Shown one piece after another: positions 43,421-54,155 of a stretch of DNA of 54,155 nt. Both the position numbers and the translations under genes were made by a program. This DNA comes from Chara braunii. Its lineage: Eukaryota > Streptophyta > Charophyceae > Charales > Characeae. The stretch lies in the NCBI GenBank assembly GCA_003427395.1, contig BFEA01000224.1, positions 2,270,025 through 2,324,179 of the forward strand. Direction: 5' to 3'. The first letter of the stretch is position 1; every line of letters starts with the position of its first letter. The notes below the pieces were generated by a model, which saw nothing but the letters and a program-made list of their open reading frames with translations, ran no database searches and was not told the DNA's origin.

Positions 43421-43453
43421 ATGTTGAAGCACAGACTGAAGTTCGACTCCAAA
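43421..43453 (+). mobile_element. SINE-head fragment (B-box GTTCGACTCC)
   Basis: TGTTGAAGCACAGACTGAAG followed by GTTCGACTCC matches the repeat at 43964 and, more distantly, 15175 and 52169. Only the B-box half is preserved. Confidence 0.5.
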
Positions 43454-43519
43454 CGCCAATCCGTCTTTCGTGTGACTCCACTCTCTCTCATGTTCCATAT
43501 GTGAATAAATATCCTGCTG

Positions 43520-43670
43520 GAATATATACAACGAAAACAATTCCTAGAATTAAATAATCATTCTATAGAAATTACAATCTAAAGACTTAGTTTAAATTTT
43601 CATTCCATCTTAAAAAAATTCATTCAAATTTTAAAATTTTTAATCTTACTTGCAAATTTTCATTAGATTT
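43520..43670. mobile_element. Family L fragment
   Basis: AATAATCATTCTATAG, TTTTCATTCCATCTTA, AATTTTAAAATTTT and AATCTTACTTGCAAA match the reverse complement of the right arm of the 27710-28225 element, in order. It is a partial, diverged copy. Confidence 0.6.
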
Positions 43671-43950
43671 TCATCTTTCGTGCATAGAATGGGGGAAAAG
43701 TAGAGGCACTCGTTGTTTACCAACGATGCCCTTTTCTTTGCATGAACGAGAAAACAAACCAGAAAGGAAAAAAAGAAAAACACAAATCGTGGTTCCCCGT
43801 TAAAACAAGCGCTAGTTGTTAGCAGGGGGGTCGTTCTTCCCACGTGCGCCACCTGACATTTTATTGTTTCTCATTTTCTTTTATTTTTACATCTCGTTGC
43901 TTTTTTCTTAAGTACCATTCGACCTATTAAGCCAACGACCCTCACCCTGC

Positions 43951-44000
43951 TGGCATACACTAGCATGTTGAAACACAGACCGAAGTTCGATTCCAATAAA
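43951..44000 (+). mobile_element. SINE-head fragment (B-box GTTCGATTCC)
   Basis: CATGTTGAAACACAGACCGA followed by AGTTCGATTCC carries a perfect B-box at 43985-43994. It is the same family as 43421-43453. Confidence 0.5.
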
Positions 44001-44394
44001 ATAGAATTTGAGGCAAAAAAAAATAAAAATCATGATGGACCTTTTCTCGATGTATGTATGTCATCGTTGCGTAGGGCCCATGCAGTTTTACACGGTCAAT
44101 TTCGGCCTTGTGATTTAGGTGATTATGCGGTCCAAATTGACCACGCCCTTTGTTCTTCATATGGACTGCTACAAAAGGATCTAGCCCAAGTAGTGCGGAA
44201 CATAGATCAATCCTGGTATCCATCGGGTGAGAGTCTGATACCTAAACCTATTGGTCTAACTCCTATTTCACACTGGATAAGAGCCACACTTCTTTATAAA
44301 GAGCTAAACCTATTGTAGGTAACCAACCCATGGTCCGACGGACTTTTGTCTGCCCCTGCCACTCCAGCAAGCAACCACCGACCCTCTGAGCGAA

Positions 44395-44467
44395 CATGCG
44401 CCTATCCCGTTAGGGTAGAACGTAGGCCCTTCAACCCACCGACGCTGGTTCGAGTCCTGGCGGAGCA
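44395..44467 (+). repeat. Degenerate tRNA-like sequence
   Basis: TTAGGGTAGAACG (D-arm-like), CCCTTCAACCC (anticodon-loop-like, UCA or UUC register) and GGTTCGAGTCC (B-box) have proper tRNA spacing over 73 bases. The T-stem is mispaired and the acceptor ends do not complement, so it is a pseudo-tRNA or SINE head. Confidence 0.4.
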
Positions 44468-47349
44468 ACTCAAATAAAATGGGAATGAACCGCCGTACTT
44501 TTGCATCGTGGCCGTCGACACAATGCGACCGCCCCCTTTTAATCCATTTTTAAACCCTGAATCCTGTGGCTTAACAGTCACGGGCCACAATTTTAAAACA
44601 TAATAAATTTAAAAGCCAGTATTTTCACGGTCGTCCGCCTCTCAGACCCTTATCAATGCAGAGAATGAGTGGTCATAGCATCAAACCCTGCCATCATGTC
44701 CACCGATAATTAGACATCCTTTCCTAAGCAAAATAATTTTGTTTTTTTAATCAGCGGCAAAGACTAAATAGGCTTTGACAACGTCTCCAACTCAACATAC
44801 TGCAAACCAAACAATGCCTAACATTGAAAACGCAGGGCAGATACCCTTGTCAGGGTTTTTGCCCCGACAATGGGTGTGGTGGATTGTGCTGTGTGACACG
44901 CATGACTCAGTTGAAACGCATGTGTTAGGCTATTCATTCTTTTGGGGACCATGTGACGAAGCGTGAGGGCCAGCGGTAAAAGTTGAGACGCGAGTAGGCG
45001 ACATAGTGATCATCGAACGACACTTGAGGTTTGACATTTAGGACCGCCTTTATTTTTTTTGGAAACACACAGAGTAAGTGGTTTTGGAAACCGGGACCAT
45101 CTTGTGCAATGGTTCGTGGTGTGGGGCGATCGGGACCACTTAGGACCAGTTGGCACTGACGTGGGACATGTATATTTTTTTTGGGACGTGCGCAACTTTC
45201 TGTTTTTACACTTGGATTTACCGCATGTGGGGTGTGCGAGTTACGGACAGATTGGGACTAGCGGTTGACCTGAGACTTACCTCGAGACTGCGGTTTTCTT
45301 CGACAACACTTACTTTTCCACTTGGCTTTCTTGAGTGAGTCAAGGCACGTTCGATACCACTTCATTCAAGGTCAGTTGAATGACTCAGACTCCCCTCCAC
45401 AACCGTCCGAAACCACACTTTGCTTGACCCTGTTTGTTTTGAATGTTAAAAAAAGACGTAGAGGAAAGAGTGTGTGAGTCATAAATGAGAAATTGGAGGT
45501 CTAACTTAAGTATAAGAATGTATTGTTTTTTTTTTAAACTTTTTTTTTTTTTGCGTGTTGTGCAGATAGGTAGAAGGATGCTTGCGAGAGAGATTGATAT
45601 ATGCCTATTTGGGACAAAGGAAAAACAATTGTTTTCTTTCTACCTATTACCTTCCTGCTTGTCAGAAAGACTTGTGTTTTGAAAATTGTTAATTGAGTGA
45701 GCATCGTAAAAAAAAATAATTCAAATAGAAACAAAATTAAAGTGACTTAACATTTCTCTTCTATCCATTTTAGTGTGCATCAACTGATTTGTCTATACCT
45801 GTCCAAATTGTTTTTGTTCTCTATCTCCTTCAATATTTTTTGTCTAAGTGACTTGAGCTTAAAAAAAATAAGAACAATTGAATGTACTCACGGTGGACAC
45901 GTTCTCTCTCGATGTAGCATGTGGGGCGAGGGTTCGTTGCTTTAAGAGTCGACCCTGTTATTGACCCCGAGTGGACCGTCCGACGGGGAGTACTTACCGA
46001 TTCGGTGGAGTCGACCCGACTTCTGAAATCCGAGCTTTGTGCTCGAGCGATGAGTGCCTCTGACCACGTCCTAGCGGGTGAGACATGTAACACTTCGAGT
46101 AATGCAACCGATTAAGAATCATTCATAAAGTAGTCTTTCATCAAAGAAGACTAAAATGCATGAAGGCAGTTGTGTGCGTGCCCAATCTTAGGTCGACGGT
46201 AGGAGGGGATTGAATGCCTTTGGAAGCGCGCCTTACCAAGTCAGAACTGGGGTAGTCTGACTACCTTGTCGGCTGCATCGAGGTTATTATCAAAGCCAAG
46301 TTTTCGTTGGCGGCTTGGTATGATTTTTTTGTTTATCGAGTTTGACCAGAGGGGGTTGGGTTCTTATTTAGATCTTGCGTTATTTTCGAGTCAAATAAGA
46401 GAATTCAAACGTAAGGTTCCTCGACCTTCTGTTTCTACCATCCAAAAAATAATTTTTTGCATGGCAAAAAAAACCTCCATCTGATTTACTTTTTCGTGTT
46501 ATGGGGTCGAAACTGAGAATATTATGTTGAAAAATTAGAAGTAGACGATCAAGCAAACGGATCGATGCTATGTTAACCGTCATTGATATTTTTTTTCATT
46601 CTTTTGTGTTTACTTTGGTATTTGTTATGAAAATGTCATAAAAATTGTGCATATTAAGTAAACCAACGTATGACTCGGATGCAACAACACAAGTCGTGTC
46701 TGTGTTTGAGGTCAGCGTAATAAAAAGACAGGGTTGACCGAAACGATCACAAGTCACAAATGTCTCTTGACGTCACGCACGTCGTTCAGCGTCAACATGT
46801 TGAAGAAATTGATCTACGATTGATTGACTATCGTGCATATTATGTCAGTGGCGACGACGCCAAACATTCTCTAATACAATTTTTAGAATTTCAGTGGTAA
46901 TGTCGGCAATTGGTTCATGTGATTGTGATCGTTTTTTACACGTGATATTCGACATCGGATAGCCACGATTGAGGGAAAAACGATCACAACTTGCTATGAT
47001 ATAACAGGGGTCTTGTGCAAACTGGTGGGTGCTTAATAAACAATAATGTCGTGAAAAACTGAAATTCGGCATTTCGCCTCTCCGGAATGACCTCGTCCAT
47101 ATGAGAACAAATGCAAAAACATTTTCGCTTCAAAAAAATGATCAAATATTTTGGCGAATTTTAATGATGTGTGAATAATGAAAAAATGATCATCATTATT
47201 TTCTCTTCATAAAAGTTCCACAACTATTACATGGTTCTCAATATCATTGTTCAGTGATGCAATTGCGTACGAGAAAATAATAAATTTTTCAATATATATT
47301 ATTTCGTTCCCTGTTTCTTGTGGTACATTCGAACTATTTTATTTATTAT
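44468..47349. other. No gene recognised
   Basis: AT-rich, with T runs at about 45050 and 45530-45553. The minus strand between 46800 and 47349 may hold further decayed Helitron sequence, since it follows the recognised N-terminal part, but I could not align it to a domain. Confidence 0.35.
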
Positions 47350-48267
47350 TTAATTTTTTAGCATAAAACTGTGAGAGGAAAGATCTTCAACAACATCGTG
47401 AAGGAGGTATGCATCATCATTCATGAGAATAATATGAAGTTGTGCTTTGTCAAGTTTCACATGAGAGTAAAAATTGTTATGCTCCGTGTAAAATACAAGG
47501 AGTTTTTCGACTATGAAACATCTTACACGATGCAATTTTCTGATATGTGTTAATTGTGCATCAGTGAGAGGACCTGCAAGGATAATTCGATAGAATGTAA
47601 CTTTCATGTAGGATTTGGGAAATACTGTTGCAGCAGGCCCAATAATAGCCTCGAAGACAACTTGAAGTAAGACGTATCAAACGATGTGCTCCTCCACGTA
47701 TGATTCGTGTTCACGCAAGGATATTCATGAGACATGTCATAAGCAGTTCAGACAAAGTAGTTAGTTGAAGAGGCGGAGGTAACACCCGATGAAGAAATGG
47801 TTTGGAATTACAAATTTCGGTAGGTGGGTGCAATGCTTTGAATTCAAAAGTGTGTTATCACGTTCTTCTCAAATGTTCATCGTTATCTTCTTGATGTGTT
47901 TTATGTTAATATTGTTTCTTGATAGCATTGTGTGGTTTAATAGGGTACATAGGTCACTGCAATCATAATAACGAACGAGATCGGGGTGCAATGAAAGATC
48001 AGGATTATACAAATATTCACACATACAACCAATAAGTTAACGTCTCATCTAATTGGTTGAGTAAATATGAACATTAATTTGTAACACCAACTTGTCACCT
48101 ACACAACACGTTACTTCAACCGGAGATGTAGAAATAAGTTTTTCAACCATACGTCTCATGATTTCATACTTTTTGCGTTTGCGAAATAGGGAGAACAAAT
48201 TACGCAGATATGAGATTATTTTTATGGTGGTCATGTGAGCGTCCAAAGTTTTTTTAATATATATCAT
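47350..48267 (-). pseudogene. Broken Helitron Rep/helicase-type protein, N-terminal (DUF6570-like) region
   Basis: Read on the minus strand in several frames, fragments follow the order seen before the Rep domain of Helitron proteins. They are MRRMVEKLISTSP and KLVLQINVHIYS (48160-48050), YYDCSDLC (about 47960), LPKFVIPNHFFIG (about 47825-47785), LSELLMTCLMNILA and IIRGGAHRLIR (47755-47680), then an open stretch with AGPLTDAQLTHIRKLHRVR, VEKLLVFY, NNFYSHVKLDKAQL (to 47350). Internal stops and at least three frame changes show that it is not functional. The Rep HUH motif and helicase are not seen nearby. The family call rests on remembered patterns (FVG-P-LT, HRVRR, N-LY-DVKLD). Confidence 0.55.
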
Positions 48268-49517
48268 TCAATGTTTCATCTGCGTTTTTTGAGAAACCAA
48301 AATCAACATCGGCTTCGTCACTCCGAAATTGAATTTTTTGCGCTCTCGGGAAAAACGAAGAGTTTTTTTGACGAGCCAAGTGTTTTAATGGAATGTTTTT
48401 TGTGGGCAATATATATTTGGACATACAACATTGTCTCTCTTTTTCAGTCGGTGTTATTTATATCATATGACATCACGTTGAAATCACTCCACTCGTTGTT
48501 CATCAGTTTCACGAAGCTTTCACGAAACAATGCATTGTCTGCATATCTTTCGTTGTTATTTTGTTTGGTCAACATTTCGATTGGAATGAATATCACGAAT
48601 GTCACATTCATGAAGTGAAGGTGCAAGCGATGTTGTATTTTCTAACTGACAATTTGCTAAAGTTTTCTATTTTAGTTGAGATTGTTTGTGCCAAGCAACA
48701 TCACACGCTAAGTTTCTCCAACGAGCTTGCTCAGTTTTGTTAAGTTGAGATTGATCGGCCGTCGCTCTTTGTTTTACTAAGCAGACTTCTCATTCGTCTG
48801 AAGTTTTCGGTGTCGTTCGCTTTATTTCACCTCCAACGTACTTATAATAACATTTTTGCATTGTTTTTTCGATATCAATGTGAAATTTGGTGGTCACAGT
48901 GCCCATGTTTTTCAACACAATGGAGAGTGGACTAGCAATTGAGGCGTTTTTCCTCTCGTCCTTTGCCCTTAACATCGTTTGTTTTTTCATGAACTTCATA
49001 GCGAAGATGAATGTTACCCTTCCATTTTGTGAATTAGATTTTTCTCCACGGATGGGCTTGTGACACTGGTTGTGCCAACGACGTCAGCAATGGTACCCTT
49101 TGATGCTCATTCCTTTAGGCTTTCATGCCCTCACTCCGTGTTTCGTTCTACATGTCATTTAACATGAAAAAAATCATTGTCAATTTTTATATTATTTTCA
49201 GAAGGGAGGTCTGGGGTGTGCATTCTCAAAAACGAAGATCCAGTTCGATGCTTATGTGATGATCACTTCCTCAAGATCAACTAGCGTGCCGAAGGTCAGA
49301 CTATGGTCCTTCAATCATGAAATGGGTTACGTATCTTTTCTTAACAGATTCTGTGTGAATGTCAAAGCAAGAGGGTCAAGCCAAATGATAATACATGCGC
49401 TTATACGTTACCGCTGTGTTATATTTAGCAGGGAAAGAGAACAAAAAGTAACCTCCATGGAAAGCGGGCAACAATATCTATAAACTTTTTCATTTAACGA
49501 GATGTGTGACAACACAC
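48268..49517. other. No intact gene; possible extension of the Helitron relic
   Basis: The minus-strand translation stays protein-like in patches (for example KRKKYEIMRR just before the recognised part), but no domain is identifiable. No RNA gene was seen. Confidence 0.3.
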
Positions 49518-49629
49518 ACGTTTCTTTTGACAAAAATGTGTTGCACATACAGGATCTTGATTTTCCTGCGATGCACATTTGAAAACGAAACGATCATCTT
49601 TGCGTCATAAAAAACCATGTTTATTAAAT

Positions 49630-50028
49630 CGTCAGTCCCTCCGATAGCCGAATTCCCTCGGCTTTGTAATTTAGGGTCGGGTTGTCCAGCGGGGCGACAA
49701 GTATTCATCACCGGTGAGTCCAATCCCGCCATTTGAAAGTCGAAACTTTGGCGACTTTTTGTGTTTAGAAAAAACCTTCAAAATTCTGAAAATTTGAGGG
49801 TCCGTACATTAGGTCGTGATCTTTCAAGGAAAAATATGAAAATAAAAAATAAAAAATAAAAAAATAATTTTAACTGTGAAATGATCGCCACACGAATTCG
49901 GTGCATTTCCAATTTCTTGACAAAAATTCCATTTCTGCCATTCACTCGATTTTTTACTCAATGCTACCGGTACCCCTCACGAAACGAGGCTACCGATAGA
50001 TGAAGGTTTTTTGCATCAGGGGGAGTGA
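49630..50028 (+). mobile_element. Insertion carrying repeat family G, copy 3
   Basis: Absent from the paired position in duplication copy 2 (about 50951-50965). It contains AAAATTTGAGGGTCCGTACA, AAGGAAAAATATGAAA and ATGCTACCGGTACCCCTCAC, the family G landmarks. The exact ends and target duplication are not resolved. Confidence 0.6.
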
Positions 50029-50270
50029 ATAACAATTTCATGTGTAGGGGGGGATTCGAGCTTCGTCCGCCCTTACAACAACTATAAAGAACTTGCGATC
50101 GTTAGGTTAAAAGCGTCGTCATAAAAAACATGTCGCTTTGTTCAGGTCAAATCATATCCATCAAACGTCCTTGCTCTCTCTTTCTGTCTATCTATCTATT
50201 TTTTGTTTTCTCGCTCTCTCTTTCTCTGTCTCTCTGTCCCTCTCTCTCTTCGTAAAACCATAAACTTGAA

Positions 50271-50333
<63 letters not shown>

Positions 50334-50392
50334 CGTAAGACCATAAAGGAGTGACAAGTGGAAGGAAAATGACGATGAAACAGTGCGAAAAA

Positions 50393-50436
50393 AGGGGAGG
50401 GGAGGGGAGGGGAGGGGAGGGGAGGGGGAGGGGGGC
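50393..50436 (+). repeat. G-quadruplex-type (GGGGA)n tract
   Basis: Seven or more runs of four to six G separated by single A. The corresponding site in duplication copy 2 (about 51207-51227) is a pure G run next to several N, so both are hard to sequence. Confidence 0.85.
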
Positions 50437-50810
50437 GTGCATTGCCAGATCACGACAGGCGGAAGGAAAATGACGACGAGGCATTATAGAAAAACCTGCA
50501 TTGCTAAATAAAGATAGCAAAACCTGTTTAAAAAGGGTGGGAAAAAAAAGATAAAAGTTGAACCACTGAAGTTGATGGTAAATGTCACGAGAAACAAGTA
50601 AATGACAAAAGCCTTACCTTTTCACATTGCAGATCCTGCAACTTGTGTTGCAATTTTCCCAGCACGTTCACTGTAAGATCCATTTCAGATTGAGCGATAG
50701 GTTCGATTTCAAAATGTGGAATATCGGTTGTCAATTACAAAGTAGTCCTTGACTCCTTGTAATACGAGTGTGAACCTCTATGAACTATCTAACTCTTAGA
50801 TCACACCTGT

Positions 50811-51592
50811 TTCTGTTGGTAAAAATATGTTGCATATACAAATCACAAAACATGTAAATGAACATAAAAATAAGGATCCCGTATTTTTCCTCAATGCACA
50901 TTTGAAAAGGAAACGTTCATCTATGCGCCATAAAAAATCATGCTCATTGAGAGGCCCGTACAACAATTCCACGTATAGGGGGGGGTTAGGGCTTCGGCCC
51001 CCCTTACAACAGGTGTAAAGAACTTGCGACCCTCAGGTCAAAAGCGTCGTTGTAAAATGCATGTCGCTTTCTTCAGGTTTTATCACATTGGTTAAACGTC
51101 CTTCCTCTCTCTCTTTCTGTCTCTCTGTTTGTCTGTCTCTATATGTTAGTAAAACTANAAANNANNGAGAAGCGGAAGAAAAANNNNAATTCAACAANNN
51201 AAAAGGAGGGGGGGGGGGGGGGGGGGGCGTGCATTGCCAGACCACGANNAACGGAAGGAAAGTGACGACGAGCCAGCATAAAAAAATTTGCATTGCGAAA
51301 TAAAAACAGTAACCCTGTTGAAAAAGGGTGGAGAAAAATAAATATAAAAGAAGGAAAACAAAAGTCGATGATAAATGTTGCGAGGAAAAAATGAATGACA
51401 AAAGCCTTACCTCTCATGTTGCAGATCCTGCAACTTGTGTTGTTTTTCTTCCAACATATTTGCTGTAAGATCCAATTCAAACTGAGCAAAAGACTCGATT
51501 TCAATAGGTGAAGTATCGACTGATAATTACGCAGTAATCCTTGCAATATGAGTGTGAACCTCTGTGAACTCTTTTGCCCTCAGATCTCTCTT
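50811..51592 (+). repeat. Tandem segmental duplication, copy 2
   Basis: Counterpart of 49518-50810 without the 400-bp insertion. Scattered N at 51157-51248 mark a low-quality CT/G-rich stretch. No coding sequence. Confidence 0.8.
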
Positions 51593-52029
51593 CGGTTGAA
51601 GTTTTTCGAACCTCGATTTTGCCGCCACTGGTTGTTACTTGAAAGACTCCTGTCCACATCTCCCTCCAACTACGCTCCCCGATGACCAGCCATAGAAGTG
51701 TATGCAAAAAAACACACGAACAAAGCACAATCAATATGCATCAAAACCATGCCTTGGCTGACCAACATGTACCAGGAACAAAAATTGTTGACTGCGACAC
51801 CAGGTGCCCAAAATCAACGAATAGCATTCCACCAAGCGCAACAAATGAACAAATATCATTTCAATCCAAATCGATAGTCGATAAGTAATATGTACACTTC
51901 ATGATAGTGCTCCTCAGACAATGTCGTTTGAACAATACACAAGAGACATCAAATAAATAGGGCAATGGTGAAAAAATAGTGGCTTCAGACTGCTTCTCAT
52001 ACATGCAATAATAGAAATGTCCTTGCTTT

Positions 52030-52156
52030 GGGCAAGCTCAAGAGCGCACTTAAAAGGATTTTTTTTGCCAATTTTGTACGCAATTGCGGTCAGATTATCG
52101 AGTTTTGTGGTCAAATACATTAATGGAAGCGCCACTGTAAGTATACTTTCGGACAG
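52030..52156. mobile_element. MITE family C, diverged copy
   Basis: CAATTGCGGTCAGATTATCG and GTCAAATACATTAA parallel AATTGCGGCCAGATACAT and GTCAGATACACTCG of copy 2 (5542-5661). The right end CTGTAAGTATACTTTCGG is a decayed version of TAGTGTGAGTATGCCCTG. Confidence 0.55.
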
Positions 52157-52168
52157 TGAATCTGTGAA

Positions 52169-52215
52169 TTGCTGAAATACAGACCCGAATTTGAATCGGT
52201 TGTTCAATGCACACC
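52169..52215 (+). mobile_element. SINE-head fragment
   Basis: GCTGAAATACAGACCCGAAT followed by TTGAATCGG resembles the 15175 copy, with a decayed B-box. It directly follows the family C copy. Confidence 0.4.
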
Positions 52216-53640
52216 TGAGTTCGATGCATTGGCTATGTTCCGCTGTGGGAGAAAGGAGGTTGGGCCCCAACTGCTCCTCTTTCCCACAATGTGAGCTTTG
52301 TTCTGCCGAATCTTATGGCATACTTAGAGGAGGATTTTTCTTCTGGTGATTGAAGTTTGTTTCATTGACTGCCTATTGCGCAGTTTTTTACGAATTTCTC
52401 TGTTCTCTTTAATTTGATTACGACAAATACAACACTTGTTGTATTTGAAAAAAAAAGAAAAATCATTTCCCCCCCCCCCTCTATCCTCAAACCACTAATA
52501 CACGACCCCAGCATTGCAGTCTGAAACTTGTCGCCACAAGAAACAGAGGTCAGAACGCCAAACGATGGGCCTGCCGCGTTTTTGTTTCCCTCTTCCAGAA
52601 ATCAAGGTGTTAGTCGCGTGGCCAGGTGCCCATGTACCAGTGCGTTGAAGTACAAATCATAGCCTTCTTGGCGCATGAACATCAAGGTGAACTCCGACAG
52701 GCCTAAATTTGAAAATTTCAAGCGTGAGCGAATTGCTTACTCTACGTACTTTTTTTTTTTTTTTTTTCGAATGACAGAATGACAGCATCAACGTTCCCTC
52801 ATGACATCACCCTAAACCTTCTATTCCATTTAGGGGGGGGGAAGAGGAGGATTGTTCAAAGTATACTTTAGACATATCAATTTTTGATAAATAAATATAT
52901 GTCGTCATAAAATGCTTGCCTGCCATGTAGCACGCCACAACGAATAAACAAAACGTGTGAAAGATGTACGAAAACAAAACATTATATGTCTCAACAACAT
53001 AGCACGATGTAGGTATGAATCATCAATGAATGAACAACGAAGCAAAAGCGAAGAAACAACGAATTATCCGTACATTAAAAAAAAAAAAAAAAAGGAAATG
53101 GGCGGGGGCGGTGAATGTTCGTTGTCAAGCAGTTTCTCACGCTAATACCAAAGAGAAAAATCGGAGTTATATAAATCAATAATACAAATTTAAAATTTTA
53201 AAATCATGGCAGGCGAGACCATAAGGTCGATCTAGTCGTAGAAGGAAGACCGACATATGTATTGTCACAATGTGAATCGGAGCGCAAAAGTGAAAAAAAA
53301 ACAAAACAAAAAACAGGAAAAAGGTAAGGAAGGAAAACTCTGCATGTTCATCACCTCTTACAAACATGCCAGCCGAGTGGATGACAGGTTGATCGCGGTC
53401 TGACCATATCCCTGTGTGTCACAAGGACCCACTTGCACGTAGCCGAAAGACAAAGAGGCAAAGGAAAGGAAGAGGAAACCAAACCTTACAGAGACAAGAG
53501 AAAGAACAAAAGATTCAGTCAAAGAAAGGACAAGGGGAAGAGGAAGGTCTGTTAATCAAATGACACATCCCACAGATAAACTAATCGTCACTGTCACAAC
53601 AAAGTTCAACATATATCTATATATATACAGAGTTGCCAGG
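52216..53640. other. No gene recognised
   Basis: AT-rich DNA with C, T and A homopolymer runs. Frames are short and without motifs. Confidence 0.45.
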
Positions 53641-53730
53641 CCGAACGTACGGAGGCCCCTAAGCTGACCCCCGGACGTTCGGGCGTTCGGGTCCCCGTAC
53701 GGGGCCCGAACTCGAAGGGGTTCGGACCCC
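53641..53730. repeat. GC-rich cluster of TTCGG palindromes
   Basis: GTTCGGGTCCCC (53685) pairs with GGGGCCCGAAC (ending 53711) across a GTAC centre. Flanking CCGAACGTACGG and GGGGTTCGGACCCC form further partial palindromes. It is an island of high GC in AT-rich DNA. Confidence 0.65.
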
Positions 53731-53764
53731 GCAAACAATTATTTTGGTACCTAAACATTATTAT

Positions 53765-54110
53765 TTTTTTCTGATTTTTTTTTTGTAAGTTCTCTGTTAT
53801 ATACGCTACTCGTCTCTTAATTGAGAAGTCATTCTGTGGAGCCAAACAATAATGAAAAATCGGCAAAGATGGTGGTGTCAAAACTTGCCCACTTACTAAT
53901 TTTTTTTTTTCTCTTTTCACTTTTTGTTTTCCCTTTATTTCGGGGCCTGAAAAAAATTATTATTTTTTCAAACTTTATTTGTAGGTTCTCTATTATGTAA
54001 GATACATATGCATAAAATTTCATGGCATTTGACGCAGTAAAAAAAAAATGAATAATCACCAAAGATGGCGGTGTCAAAAACTTGCTCGCCCACGCAATAA
54101 TTTCATTCTC
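53765..54110 (+). repeat. About 195-bp direct repeat (two units) at the window end
   Basis: CAAAGATGGTGGTGTCAAAA (about 53866) recurs as CAAAGATGGCGGTGTCAAAA (about 54059). Upstream GTAAGTTCTCTGTTATATA is paralleled by GTAGGTTCTCTATTATGTA. The repeat may continue beyond the window. Confidence 0.75.
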
Positions 54111-54155
54111 GTTTTATTTTTTCTTATTTTCATTAATATTATTTATTTTTCGTAT

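Larger units (their letters stand above)
49518..50810 (+). repeat. Tandem segmental duplication, copy 1
   Basis: Aligned with 50811-51592 over most of its length. Shared landmarks include AATGCACATTTGAAAA (as ATGCACATTTGAAAACGAAA here), AAGAACTTGCGA, ATGTCGCTTT, GCGTGCATTGCCAGA, AATGACAAAAGCCTTACCT and GCAGATCCTGCAACTTGTGT. Copy 1 carries about 400 bp extra (49630-50028) and a longer CT microsatellite (about 50274-50330). Confidence 0.8.

Noticed and set aside
44395-44467. Functional tRNA gene
   Set aside because: D-loop and B-box are good, but acceptor ends do not pair and the T-stem is mismatched.

Overview
The window looks like nuclear DNA of a eukaryotic green-lineage organism, most likely a streptophyte (charophyte) alga. 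A large Chara-type genome is my guess, not something the sequence proves. The reasons are a plant cytosolic GapC-type GAPDH, a giant trihelix (Myb/SANT-like) ORF, very sparse coding, many microsatellites (GA, CT, CA, TA), assembly gaps next to them, and dozens of short inverted-repeat elements and tRNA-related repeats. There is no bacterial operon structure and no CRISPR array.

Layout. 3-1010 (minus): intact, intronless GapC gene. 1.2-16.4 kb: mosaic of short non-autonomous DNA elements (families called A, B, C, D and K here), tRNA-derived SINE-like pieces and degenerate tandem repeats. 16.9-23.3 kb (minus): the most striking region, a 1,814-codon ORF with a central trihelix domain and several in-frame repeat arrays. 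It lies inside a 6.3-kb field with about 40 copies of the G-box/ABRE hexamer CACGTG, usually as GACACGTGGC. 23.4-28.2 kb: more MITEs, long CT/CA/GA microsatellites and a 516-bp foldback element. 28.2-31.3 kb: GC-rich minisatellites (51-bp, about 60-bp and 27-bp units). From about 31.3 kb to the end the DNA is AT-rich and looks like a transposon graveyard: large inverted-repeat elements (31.8-32.7 and 35.3-35.7 kb), decayed coding remnants at 39-40 kb, a recognisable but broken Helitron N-terminal coding region (47.35-48.27 kb, minus), a tandem segmental duplication (49.5-51.6 kb) and more SINE or MITE copies.

Only two loci look like plausible intact protein genes, GapC and the trihelix ORF, and nothing shows that they work together. 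The most unusual signal is the G-box array. The hexamer occurs in both orientations and in all three codon phases of the ORF, and continues into DNA past its stop codon. That suggests the DNA motif itself, rather than a peptide, was amplified or kept. All element names (A, B, C, D, E, F, G, J, K, L) are local labels. All counts and alignments were made by eye.
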